Below the pieces are notes generated by a model, which was not told where the DNA came from, made no database searches, and saw only the letters and a list, made by a program, of their open reading frames with translations. Both the position numbers and the translations under genes were made by a program. Of a stretch of DNA of 64,000 nucleotides, positions 31,393 to 38,878 are shown piece by piece; position 1 is the stretch's first letter, and each line of letters begins with the position of its first letter. The DNA is taken from the NCBI RefSeq assembly GCF_041228405.1, contig NZ_CP133888.1, forward strand, positions 1,116,001 through 1,180,000, in the 5' to 3' direction. This DNA is from Salinilacustrithrix flava. Lineage in GTDB: Bacteria > Actinomycetota > Acidimicrobiia > Acidimicrobiales > Salinilacustritrichaceae.

Positions 31393-32177
31393 TCAGGAGC
31401 GCCCGCGATCGATCGCAACGACCTCGGCTCGGTGGACGATGCCGGCCGCTTGTGCCATCTCGTCGAGGCGGTCGGCGACCGACTCCGCTTGGCCGGGGAA
31501 CAGGTGGCCGTAGCGGTCGAGGGTCAGGACCGCTGAGGAGTGGCCGAGCATCCGTTGCACACCTTGATGTCGGCGCCGGCGGCGATGGCCAGCGAGGCGC
31601 AGGTGTGTCGGAGATCGTGAGGACGTAGTGGGGCCAGGCCGGCGTCCTTGACCGCCGGCGACCAGAAGCGGTTCCGGAAGTTGTCGAACCGGAGGTAGCC
31701 ACCCTCGGGCGACTCGAACACGATGGCGTCGGTGGCCGGCTTGGCGTAGGTCCGCAGGTGGCAGTCGAGCTGTGCTGCGACGAGGCGGGGCAGGGCGACC
31801 GAGCGCCGTCCGGCGGCTGACTTGGGTGCGGCGACGAGGAACTCGCCGTCGAGGTACTGCACCTGCTCCACGACGGTCAGAGACCGGCGCAGGAGATCGA
31901 CGTGGCGGCGGCGCAACCCGACCAGCTCGCTCGCTCGGAGCCCGGTGTACGCAGCGACGAGGACGAGCGCCCGGTAGCGCTCGTCGATCGTGTCCGCCAG
32001 CAGCCCGGCCTCCTCGTGGGTCAGGAAGCGCATCTCGTCGGCCTCCACCTTCGGCCCCTTGACGCCCTTGAGCGGGTTCCGGCCGAGGAGCTCATCGGTG
32101 ACCGCAGCCTCGAGTAGCCGGTTGAGCGTCCGGTACGCCTGCGACACCGAGGCTGCCCCCTCTGAACTGGACGTACG
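31393..32177 (-). pseudogene. Tyrosine recombinase (integrase), N-terminally truncated and frameshifted
   Basis: Readable integrase sequence begins at about 32170 with SVSQAYRTLNRLLEAAV and continues through the catalytic domain: TGLRASEL (catalytic Arg), AAPKSAAGRRSVALP (beta-hairpin Lys), and HDLRHTCAS (His, Arg). At about 31557-31563 the frame breaks: AAGGTGTGCAACGG lacks one G relative to the expected K-V-V-Q-R codons. In the restored frame it continues as QRMLGHSSAVLTLDRYGH, giving the second His and the nucleophilic Tyr, and ends at 31393. The N-terminal arm- and core-binding domains are missing; upstream sequence shows no homology. Relatives integrate phages and islands into tRNA genes. 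Confidence 0.85.
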
Positions 32178-32224
32178 CGCACCAGGGAACACTGGCGGAC
32201 ACCAGCGGATACGGCTCGAGCCAG

Positions 32225-32270
32225 CTGAAAAGCGGTAGGTCACCGGATCGACGCCGGTCCCGACCACCAT
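32225..32270 (+). repeat. Right attachment repeat (tRNA-Phe 3' end copy)
   Basis: An exact copy of 30675-30720, without the 5' part of a tRNA. It marks the original chromosomal 3' end of tRNA-Phe displaced by the insertion. Confidence 0.9.
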
Positions 32271-32278
32271 CCGAAAGT

Positions 32279-32320
32279 CCAGGTCAGCGGCCCTCTTCGG
32301 GTCGCTGGCCTGGTCTCGTT
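32279..32320 (+). terminator. Displaced original tRNA-Phe terminator
   Basis: CCAGGTCAGCG (32279-32289) pairs with CGCTGGCCTGG (32303-32313), including one G-T pair, followed by TCTCGTTCTC. It is a diverged copy of the 30726-30773 hairpin. Confidence 0.7.
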
Positions 32321-32369
32321 CTCGGCCTCGATTCCGCTCGATCCCGCGAGATCCCACGGGCGACTCTGA

Positions 32370-32399
32370 TGGCAAAGATTGGCAAGCCCGGCATAGTCT
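32370..32399 (+). promoter_or_regulatory. parDE promoter with direct repeat
   Basis: TGGCAA occurs at 32370-32375 and 32380-32385 with a 10-base period, as expected for ribbon-helix-helix antitoxin binding. TAGTCT (32394-32399) is the -10 box, 6 bases from the GTG at 32406. Confidence 0.5.
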
Positions 32400-32405
32400 G
32401 GGCCC

Positions 32406-32639
32406 GTGTCCACGATGAACGTCTCCCTGCCCGACGAGCTCAAGACCTTCGTCGACGAGCGCGTCGAGCGAGACGGCTACGGGTCGAACAGCGAGTACGT
32501 GCGCGAGCTGATCCGCCGGGACCAGGACCGCCTCCGACTGCGTCAGCTGCTCCTCGACGGCCTCGCCTCCGAGCCCGGCCCGGTCGCCGACGACGCGTAC
32601 TTCACTGCACTGCGCGACCGCGTCCGCTCAGCTGGCTGA
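32406..32639 (+). CDS. parD: ParD-type ribbon-helix-helix antitoxin
   Basis: 77 residues. MNVSLPDELKTFVDERVERDGYGSNSEYVRELIRRD is a textbook ParD/CopG ribbon-helix-helix: the MNVSLP strand binds DNA, and GSNSEYVRELI is the second helix. The C-terminal half (LLDGLASEPGPV...YFTALRDRV) neutralises the toxin. GTG 32406 is 6 bases after the -10 box; an ATG three codons in is an alternative. It is followed 4 bases later by the toxin. It lies outside the right attachment repeat, so it is not part of the present element. Confidence 0.92.
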   Translation: MSTMNVSLPDELKTFVDERVERDGYGSNSEYVRELIRRDQDRLRLRQLLLDGLASEPGPVADDAYFTALRDRVRSAG

Positions 32640-32643
32640 GGTC

Positions 32644-32970
32644 GTGGCCGACAAGCCGATTCGGCTCCGTGCGCTCGCTGCAGCCGACCTCGAGGACGCC
32701 GCCAGCTACCACCGGCACCACGCTGGCGAAGAGACCGCGCTCGGATTCATCGACGAGGTGCAGGACGCGTTCGGATTGATCTCGTCCGGCCCCGGAATCG
32801 GGAGCCTGCGCTACAGCTACGACCTCGACATCCCCGGCCTGCGCGCGTTCCCGATCAAGCGCTTCGACCACGCGGTCTTCTACGTCGAGACCGACGACGT
32901 CGTCGACGTCTGGCGCATCCTCCACACGAGCCGCGACATCCCCGAGACTCTCGAACCACCCGAGCGATGA
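32644..32970 (+). CDS. parE: ParE-type toxin
   Basis: 108 residues, RelE/ParE fold. PIRLRALAAADLEDAASYHRHHAGEETA is the N-terminal strand and helix; FIDEVQDAFGLISSGPGIGS and LRYSYDLDIPGLRAFPIKRFDHAVFYVETDDVVDVWRILHTSRD carry the R-x-F-P...Y-x-x core and the terminal strand typical of ParE (RILHTSRDI). ParE toxins poison DNA gyrase or cleave mRNA. GTG start, 4 bases after parD. The pair probably arrived with an earlier insertion at this tRNA hot spot. Confidence 0.92.
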   Translation: MADKPIRLRALAAADLEDAASYHRHHAGEETALGFIDEVQDAFGLISSGPGIGSLRYSYDLDIPGLRAFPIKRFDHAVFYVETDDVVDVWRILHTSRDIPETLEPPER

Positions 32971-33037
32971 GCCGATCCGGTCGCGGCCCAGCGGCCGACG
33001 GCCCGAGTCGGCGAACCATGAGGTCCGGCGTGCCAAC

Positions 33038-33060
33038 ACGTGCCGGAGTCTGCGGCACGT
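33038..33060. terminator. Hairpin after parDE
   Basis: ACGTGCCG (33038-33045) and CGGCACGT (33053-33060) are perfect 8-base arms around a 7-base loop. No T run follows. The 200 bases between parE and the OsmC gene hold nothing else recognisable. Confidence 0.4.
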
Positions 33061-33170
33061 ATGGTCGGCTCTGATGGACTCGGATGAGTTTCGCCAGGCG
33101 ATTACCACCTCCCTGCCGAGAACTTGGCAGTGCTCGCACGCAAACCGAGCTGATCTCCGCGACCGGGCCG

Positions 33171-33599
33171 CTACCGGCTCGGCAGGGCCTTGATCGTGCC
33201 GGAGACCTCGCACACCTCGGCGAGGGTGTTGAAGATGGTTCCGTGCCGCTGGATGTTGCGGTGCAGGAGGTCGACGCGGTGCGGGGGCTCGTCGGTCACG
33301 ACGGTGACGACGTAACCGAGGCGCACCACCTTCGGCGGCCGATCCTGGCGCTCGGCCGTCACCTCGACCGATGCGAGGTCGAAGGCGAACGGGAGCAGCT
33401 CCCCCATGCGCTCCACGTTCTTGATGATGCAGGCCGCGAACGCCGAGGTGAGCAGATCTGCCGGTCCGGGCAGCTCATCTCCCTGCGTCGGCGACGAGTC
33501 GAAGCGGACGACCGACTGCCTCGTGTGGATCTCCCCCACGCCCGACCCGTTCGTCTCGGCGTGCGCCTCGTAGGTGCGGTCCGTGTCGGCTGGAGGCAT
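33171..33599 (-). CDS. OsmC/Ohr-family thiol peroxidase-like protein
   Basis: 142 residues. The two reactive cysteines of the family are present: Cys in SAFAACIIKNVERM and Cys in LAEVCEVSGTIK. The N-terminal strands (RQSVVRFDSS, GPADLLTSAF) complete the OsmC plan. OsmC and Ohr proteins reduce organic hydroperoxides using lipoyl or small thiols, here possibly mycothiol. Start is ATG 33599 after CGGAG; the longer frame to 34340 overlaps the next gene and is not used. Confidence 0.87.
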   Translation of the reverse strand: MPPADTDRTYEAHAETNGSGVGEIHTRQSVVRFDSSPTQGDELPGPADLLTSAFAACIIKNVERMGELLPFAFDLASVEVTAERQDRPPKVVRLGYVVTVVTDEPPHRVDLLHRNIQRHGTIFNTLAEVCEVSGTIKALPSR

Positions 33600-33727
33600 C
33601 GGGGCTCCGATCTGGTCAGCGCCGGGGACGCCGCGACGGCGCGAGACCCACGGGCCGAGGATCTGCCCTTCGCCGAGCGGGGACCAGAGCCGAAGGTCCC
33701 GCGTGCAGGACGCGCCGGCCCGCTCCG

Positions 33728-35188
33728 TCAGCGGTCGGGACCCACGATCGGCTCGACGTCCATCCCGCTCGCCATGGCGGTCGCGATCGCCTCGATGTCC
33801 TGGACGATGCGCAGGTCCTGGGCCAGCACGGGCTGGAGCAGGTGCTCGCGGTACGCCATGGGCGTGGTGCCGGGCGTGTAGACCGCTCGTCCCGGCGCAC
33901 CGAGGCGGTCGAAGACCCACCGGACGAAGCCCGCCCGCTCGGCTCGGGCGATCCCGTGCACGTCGAAGTAGCCGAAGCCGGCCTCGGCGGCGTTCGGGCG
34001 GTCGCGGGCCTGCCAGAGGAGCACCGCACGGAGGTTCTCGGCACCCGCGTCGGCCCCCAGGAAGGCGTTGACCAGCCGGGCGCTGGTCGGGGCACCGAGC
34101 TCGACGATGGCCACCTGCTTGCCGTGCTCGGCAGCGACCTTCGCCGCGACCTTCCAGTCGGCGGCAGCACGCCACGCCTCGCTGATGCTCCAGCTGCGGT
34201 ACCCGTCGACGGACAGCACGTCGATCTCGGGCTGCGACGCGAGGTCCGACAGCGTCGGTCCGACGGCCGTGAGGTCCGAGGCGAGGTGGGTCCCCCGCTC
34301 GGTGTGCAGCGACTGCAGGTTCACCGTCGGACCCCACCACTCGGACCCCGGGGACCGCTCGTGGACCAGGGCACCGAGCGCGTTGTAGCGGGCGGCGGCG
34401 TCGTCGCCGAGGAAGGCCCGGAGGTCCGCAGCTGCGGCGGTGCCGTAGATGCCCTGCGGCACGCCGGCCGAGGAGCCGAGCACCGGGAGCGGGACGTCAG
34501 CCCAGCCTCGGTACTTCGCGGCGTGGGCGGCCCGCAGCGCCGGCAGCGTGGCGTACCGGTCCCGGAGCCACCCCTGCCAGCGGCTCCGGATCTCGTCACC
34601 GTCCGCGGCGTACCGGTACGACACGGTGCCGTCCGCCTCGGTGCGCTCGCTGGTGTCGAGCTCGGTCTCGAAGAAGGAGTACGCCATCGGGCCGTACCGG
34701 ACGTCCAGGTGGGAGACGATGGCCTCCAGGTACGCCGCGGTGGACCGGTAGTGGCGATCGACCACGATCCATCCCGGTCGAAACATCCGGTCCCCGGGGT
34801 GCGGTGCCACGATGACCTCGAAGCCGTTGTCGTGCAGGTGGTCGATGGCGGCATCGAGGGCGGTGAAGTCCCACGACCCGACGGCGCCGAAGTCGCGGTC
34901 GTCGTCGTAGCGGTCGCCGTACGCGCAGGCGCCGACGTGCCAGCAGCCCACCGGGAGACGGATCGTGCCGGCACCGAGCTCCGCCAGCTGACGCAGCGCC
35001 ACGTCGTCGAGCAGGAGGTCGAGCGGCGCCTGGGTGCCCCAGTCCTGGTTGAAGCCGAGGGCGATGGGTTCGGATCCGGCCGCCGGCGCGAGCGGGCTCG
35101 ACGCGGTCTCGCTCCAGGCGGGGGCGGCAGCGAGGAGGCCGGTGAGGAGGCAGATCGCCACCACGGCGGCGGCGAGGCGGGTGCGCAT
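33728..35188 (-). CDS. Secreted glycoside-hydrolase-like TIM-barrel protein
   Basis: 486 residues. A Sec signal (MRTRLAAAVVAICLLTGLLAAAPAWSE) follows ATG 35188, which has a good GGAGG site. The mature part begins LGFNQDWGTQAPLDLLLDDVALRQLAELGAGTIRLPVG, typical of cellulase/beta-galactosidase-superfamily barrels. Candidate acid and nucleophile Glu lie in FFETELDTSE and AIVELGAP, before the strand LLWQARD. A CWHVGAC pair may form a disulfide. The GH family cannot be named; GH5, GH39 or GH42 relatives are possible. Divergent from the polysaccharide operon, it may trim that polymer. Confidence 0.65.
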   Translation of the reverse strand: MRTRLAAAVVAICLLTGLLAAAPAWSETASSPLAPAAGSEPIALGFNQDWGTQAPLDLLLDDVALRQLAELGAGTIRLPVGCWHVGACAYGDRYDDDRDFGAVGSWDFTALDAAIDHLHDNGFEVIVAPHPGDRMFRPGWIVVDRHYRSTAAYLEAIVSHLDVRYGPMAYSFFETELDTSERTEADGTVSYRYAADGDEIRSRWQGWLRDRYATLPALRAAHAAKYRGWADVPLPVLGSSAGVPQGIYGTAAAADLRAFLGDDAAARYNALGALVHERSPGSEWWGPTVNLQSLHTERGTHLASDLTAVGPTLSDLASQPEIDVLSVDGYRSWSISEAWRAAADWKVAAKVAAEHGKQVAIVELGAPTSARLVNAFLGADAGAENLRAVLLWQARDRPNAAEAGFGYFDVHGIARAERAGFVRWVFDRLGAPGRAVYTPGTTPMAYREHLLQPVLAQDLRIVQDIEAIATAMASGMDVEPIVGPDR

Positions 35189-35443
35189 GGCACCTCCAGT
35201 CAGGGGTGGTTCCGGGGGGTGCAGACAGTGTCCCTCGTCGCCGAGGGCGTGCAACATGGGGTGTTCGGACGGTTTGCGCGTTCAGTTCGCACTAGTCCTT
35301 TTGTCCACTTCTGTAGCAGGGCGACGTGCGCGATGTGGCGAACCATCAGACATGCGGTGGGCAGCGATGCGGAGCTCGGAGTGCGAGCACAAGGTTCTGC
35401 CGTCGGGGCCGTTCCCCTCCCCGTGCGTCCCGACAGGCCAGCC
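35189..35443. promoter_or_regulatory. Upstream region of the exopolysaccharide operon
   Basis: 255 bases without a gene. It contains an AT-richer patch (about 35270-35325, including a CTTTTGTCC run), unusual for this window and the likely promoter of the operon. A perfect hairpin, CCCTCG-tcgc-CGAGGG, lies at 35232-35247. No leaderless -10 box was found near ATG 35444, so the first mRNA probably has a long leader. Confidence 0.4.
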
Positions 35444-36154
35444 ATGACCACCCGCCACGTGCGCAGGTGGGCCCGCGCGCGCGTCCGCAGGCAGCTGGCC
35501 GGCGGGCTCGCCTGGCGGCGCTGGCTGCGCCAGCGGGTGTGGGTGGCACGCGTCCGCCTCCAGGCCCGCGCGTCCGGAGCCGACCTGGACATCGGCGTCG
35601 CCGACACCGCCGTCGTGGGACCCCACGTGCAGGTCCGGTGCCGGCCCGGCACGAGCAACCGGGTCACGATCGGCGAGGGGGCCCGCGTGGACGACGACGT
35701 GCTCCTCCAGCTCGATGGCGGCACCGTCGAGATCGGGCCGGAGGCCCACCTGCGTCGGGGCGTGGTGCTGAACGTCGCGGGACGGCTCGAGCTGCACCAC
35801 CGCAACATCCTCAGCTGGGGCACGACCGTGCACTGCGCCGAGCGGGTGGTGCTGGAGGCCATGGCCTCGGCCTCGGAGTACGTGACGGTCACCGACAGCC
35901 GGCACTTCCACACCGCGCCGGACGCGTTCTTCTACCACCACACCGAGTCGGATCCTGTCCGCGTCGGCCGCAACACGTGGCTCGCCAGCAAGTCCACGGT
36001 CCTGATGGGCTCCGACATCGGTGACTGCTCCGTGCTCGGGGCCCACTCGGTGTTCCAGGGCAGCGCACCGGACGACAGCCTCCTCGTGGGCACACCGGCC
36101 CGGCGCGTCCGGGCCGCCGCCCGGGATGCGGCATCCGAGGTGGTGGCCCGATGA
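35444..36154 (+). CDS. Hexapeptide-repeat (LbetaH) acyltransferase
   Basis: 236 residues. After a basic N-terminal helix (about residues 1-40) comes a left-handed beta-helix pattern of hydrophobic-Gly hexads: VGPHVQV, VTIGEGARVDDDV, VEIGPEAHLRRGVVLNV. Then the catalytic-His-like TDSRHFHT segment, and VRVGRNTWLASKSTVLMGSDIGDCSVLGAHSVF. The family O-acetylates sugars in capsules and O-antigens. It is the first gene of the operon; its stop overlaps the next start (ATGA). Confidence 0.85.
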   Translation: MTTRHVRRWARARVRRQLAGGLAWRRWLRQRVWVARVRLQARASGADLDIGVADTAVVGPHVQVRCRPGTSNRVTIGEGARVDDDVLLQLDGGTVEIGPEAHLRRGVVLNVAGRLELHHRNILSWGTTVHCAERVVLEAMASASEYVTVTDSRHFHTAPDAFFYHHTESDPVRVGRNTWLASKSTVLMGSDIGDCSVLGAHSVFQGSAPDDSLLVGTPARRVRAAARDAASEVVAR

Positions 36155-37062
36155 GCACCGCCGTGGTCATCCCGGTGCACGACGGTGCCGGACAGATCAC
36201 TCGCACCATCGACGCCGTGCTGGGCCAGTCGACCCCGCCGGCCGAGGTGGTCGTCGTCGACAACGGATCCACGGATGCGACCGCCGAGGTCGCACGGCGC
36301 GCCGGCGCGCGGGTCGTCCACGAAGGCCGCCGCGGGTCCTACGCCGCCCGCAACGCAGGCGTCGCCGCCACCACGTCCGACACGATCGCGTTCACCGACG
36401 CCGACTGCGTCCCCGACCCGGGGTGGGTCGCAGCGATCGAGCGGGCCTTCGCGCGCGACGTCGCGATCGACGTCGTCGGCGGTCCGGTCGTGGCGCCGAT
36501 CGTGCGGACGGCCAGCGAGCGCTGGGCGGAGGCCCGACACGTCCTCGACCAGCAGCGGTCGTGGGAGGCGCCCAGCTTCCTGCCCTTCTTCGCCACCGCG
36601 AACGCGGCCTGGCGCCGTGCGGCGCTCGAGCGCATCGGCGGGTTCGACGCCGCCCTCGCCTCGGGCGGGGACGTCGACGCCTGCTGGCGTCTGCAGCGGG
36701 TCGGTGGGCACCTCGCGTTCGCACCGGACGCCGTCGTCATCCACGCCCACCGGGCGCGCGTGGGCGACCTGCTCGCCCAGCAGCACCGCTACGCCCTCGG
36801 ACACGGCCGCCTCGACGGTCGCTGGTCGAGCGACCCGGCGTACGTCTCGGCGGCGGGGACCGCGGCTGCTCGGCTGCGCGCCGTGTGGCTGCTGCCCGCC
36901 CGGGTCCCGTGGCGCGCCGTCCGCCGCCGGGACCCCGCCATCGCCGTCCTCGATGCGCTCGTGCGGACCACCCACGAGGTCGGCCGCCGGCGAGGTCGCC
37001 GACAGCCGCCGCTCGACCCCATGCCCGCGGCAGGTCCGCCGCGCACACCAGCCACCACCTGA
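36151..37062 (+). CDS. Family 2 glycosyltransferase
   Basis: 303 residues, GT-A fold. VVIPVHDGAGQITRTIDAVLGQ opens the nucleotide-binding half, VVVVDNGSTDAT and YAARNAGVAATTSDTIAFTDADCVPDPGW give the acidic DxD-like site (DADC), and FFATANAAWRRAALERIGGFD with GGDVDACWRLQ supplies the acceptor motif (an ED/D-x-D equivalent). It adds a sugar from a nucleotide donor to the growing lipid-linked repeat unit at the inner face of the membrane. Coupled by ATGA to the acyltransferase. Confidence 0.88.
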   Translation: MSTAVVIPVHDGAGQITRTIDAVLGQSTPPAEVVVVDNGSTDATAEVARRAGARVVHEGRRGSYAARNAGVAATTSDTIAFTDADCVPDPGWVAAIERAFARDVAIDVVGGPVVAPIVRTASERWAEARHVLDQQRSWEAPSFLPFFATANAAWRRAALERIGGFDAALASGGDVDACWRLQRVGGHLAFAPDAVVIHAHRARVGDLLAQQHRYALGHGRLDGRWSSDPAYVSAAGTAAARLRAVWLLPARVPWRAVRRRDPAIAVLDALVRTTHEVGRRRGRRQPPLDPMPAAGPPRTPATT

Positions 37063-37076
37063 GGAGCGACACCACC

Positions 37077-37748
37077 GTGTCCATGTTCGAGATCACCGCC
37101 CTGCTCTGGCGCCGGCGGTACATCGTCATCACCGTCGCCTGCGGGCTCATCGTCCTGGGCGTCGCGTCGGTCGTCATCGGGCGCAGCACGACCTACACCG
37201 CGGAGAGCCGGGTGCTCGTCGACCAGCCCGCCATCGTCGGCAACACGGGTGGCGCGTCCGTCCCGGCCAAGCTGGCCTCCCTCGCGCCCACGTTCTGCCT
37301 CTTCCTCGACGGAGACGAGGCGCAGCGGGCCATCGCCGACGAGGCCGGCGTGGATGCCGCGCAGGTGTCTGCCATCGCGTCGTGCACCCCCTTGGAGGGC
37401 ACCACCGCCCTCCGGGTCGCCGCCACCTCGGGGGCTGCTGAGGAGTCCCAGGCCGTCGCGGCTGCCGCCGCGTCCTACCTCGCCGAGGAGATCAGCACCC
37501 GCTACGCAGGCGACGGCGTCCCCGCCCGCGAGCACATCGAGGGCGAGGTCCTCGTGTCGGCCGAACGACCGGCTGCAGACCCCGACGACACGGCACGCAA
37601 GGTCACCCTCGTCGTCGTCTTCGCGCTCCTGGTCGCGGCCGCGTTCGCGGTGGCGGCCGAGCCGCACCGCGCCGATTCGCGGCACACCGCTCCCGACGCC
37701 CCGGCGATGAACGGCCGACGCGAGCGGACCACCGTCGGGGCGCCATGA
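37077..37748 (+). CDS. Wzz/YveK-like chain-length determinant protein
   Basis: 223 residues. One N-terminal membrane helix (RRYIVITVACGLIVLGVASVVI), an extracellular alpha/beta domain of about 150 residues rich in Ala, and a second helix (KVTLVVVFALLVAAAFAVAAEP) with a short Arg-rich tail. This is the polysaccharide co-polymerase plan. The usual Pro-rich motif near helix 2 is reduced and no tyrosine-kinase domain or BY-kinase gene is seen here. GTG 37077 is preferred because GAGGAG lies 10 bases upstream. It probably regulates the length of the polymer made by the next-but-one gene. Confidence 0.72.
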   Translation: MSMFEITALLWRRRYIVITVACGLIVLGVASVVIGRSTTYTAESRVLVDQPAIVGNTGGASVPAKLASLAPTFCLFLDGDEAQRAIADEAGVDAAQVSAIASCTPLEGTTALRVAATSGAAEESQAVAAAAASYLAEEISTRYAGDGVPAREHIEGEVLVSAERPAADPDDTARKVTLVVVFALLVAAAFAVAAEPHRADSRHTAPDAPAMNGRRERTTVGAP

Positions 37749-38878
37749 CCGCCTCCGCCCCGACCGGTCCCCCGGTCGTGTGCCTGTCCCCGATCCCGTG
37801 GTCGGGCCAGTGGACCAGCCGGCACGAGATCGCCACCGAGCTGGCCCGGCGCGGCCGGCCGGTGCTCTTCGTCGAACCGCCTCGCAACGTCCTCCGGCGA
37901 CCCCCGCGCCCGGCGGCGGACCGACCCGAGCCGGCCGGCATCGCCCGCACCACGCCACCGGCGTACCTCCCCTACGGAATCCTCGGGCGGACGCCCCGGG
38001 CCGCGGCGACGGCCATCGCCCTGAACGCCCGTCGCTACGCGGACCACGTCGCACGCGCCGCCGGCGGCCACGCGCCGGGAGCCGGACGGACCCTGGTCCT
38101 CAACTCGTTCATGCCGGTGCTCGGCCACACGGTCGCGGCGCGCCTCCCCGACGCGGCCCACCTCTACCACCGCACCGACGAGCTCCGGTCGTTCCCCTCC
38201 CACCAGCCGCTCCACGAGCGCTACGAGCACCGGGTGCTGCGAGAGGCGGATGCCGTCGCCTGCTCCTCACCGACGCTGGCGGCGGCCGTGCGCCACGTCC
38301 GAGCCGACGCCGCCGTGGTCCGCAACGGCGTCGACGTCGGCCGCTTCGCGGACGCCACCCCCGACCCCCGCGTCGCCCGGATGCCCGGCCCGGTCGCCGT
38401 CCTCGTCGGCCGCGTCGACCACCGCACCGAGCCCGGCGTGCTGAACCGGATCGCCGACGCCATGACCCTGGTGGTCGCCGGCCCGGTGGCCCCGGGACAT
38501 CGCATCCCGGATCGGGCCCACGGCCTCGGGCCGGTCGCGCCCGACGCGATCCCGTCGATCCTCGCCGGCGCCGACGTGGCGCTCGTGCCCTACGCCGGGT
38601 TCGAGGGCGACCCGCTCAAGGTCTACGAGTACCTCGCGGCCGGCCTGCCCACCGTCGTCGTGGCCGGGCCGTGGCTGGATGCCAGCCCGGTGCTGGACGC
38701 GCTCCACGTCGTGCCGTCACCCTCCGACCTGCCGCAGGCCGCGCTCGAGGCCGCACGGGGACGCACCCTCGCCGAGGACGAGGAGCGACGAGCCGTCGCG
38801 GCCGAGCAGTCCTGGTCCGCGCGCGTCGACGAGCTGCTCGGGTTGATCGACGTCGTCGCGGCACCGGTGGGGTCGTGA
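37745..38878 (+). CDS. Family 4-like glycosyltransferase
   Basis: 377 residues, GT-B fold. The N-terminal lobe starts VCLSPIPWSGQWTSRHEIATELARRGRPVLFVEPPRN. The C-terminal lobe has AVLVGRVDHRTEPGVLNRI, then ALVPYAGFEGDPLKVYEYLAAGLPTVV, where the Glu of KVYEYLA replaces the first of the usual E-x7-E motif. The N-terminus (SxxPW...Q...LA..G..V) resembles TuaH-like teichuronic acid enzymes. Donor and linkage unknown. Start overlaps the previous stop (ATGA). Confidence 0.85.
   Translation: MTASAPTGPPVVCLSPIPWSGQWTSRHEIATELARRGRPVLFVEPPRNVLRRPPRPAADRPEPAGIARTTPPAYLPYGILGRTPRAAATAIALNARRYADHVARAAGGHAPGAGRTLVLNSFMPVLGHTVAARLPDAAHLYHRTDELRSFPSHQPLHERYEHRVLREADAVACSSPTLAAAVRHVRADAAVVRNGVDVGRFADATPDPRVARMPGPVAVLVGRVDHRTEPGVLNRIADAMTLVVAGPVAPGHRIPDRAHGLGPVAPDAIPSILAGADVALVPYAGFEGDPLKVYEYLAAGLPTVVVAGPWLDASPVLDALHVVPSPSDLPQAALEAARGRTLAEDEERRAVAAEQSWSARVDELLGLIDVVAAPVGS

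Larger units (their letters stand above)
30721..32270. mobile_element. 1,550-base tRNA-Phe integrative element, decayed
   Basis: The segment is bounded by the 46-base repeats at 30675-30720 and 32225-32270, the classic outcome of tyrosine-recombinase insertion at a tRNA 3' end. It contains a tyrosine recombinase pseudogene adjoining the right repeat and a two-gene toxin-antitoxin-like operon adjoining the left. No replication, transfer or excisionase gene remains. A repeated GGTGTCC/GGACACC-type sequence next to the right repeat (about 32185-32215) may be an integrase arm site. It looks like the shrunken remnant of a larger island, kept by its addiction-like module. Confidence 0.8.

Noticed and set aside
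31557..31563. Programmed frameshift in the integrase
   Set aside because: No slippery heptamer or downstream stem was seen at the site; a simple one-base deletion explains it, and the N-terminus is also missing.
31524..32375. An intact 283-residue integrase
   Set aside because: The first 75 residues cross the attachment repeat and have no homology, and the frame ends before the catalytic second His and Tyr, which are found after a one-base shift.
35189..35443. A short coding gene upstream of the polysaccharide operon
   Set aside because: Frames here lack start signals and family motifs; base composition and hairpin suit a promoter region better.
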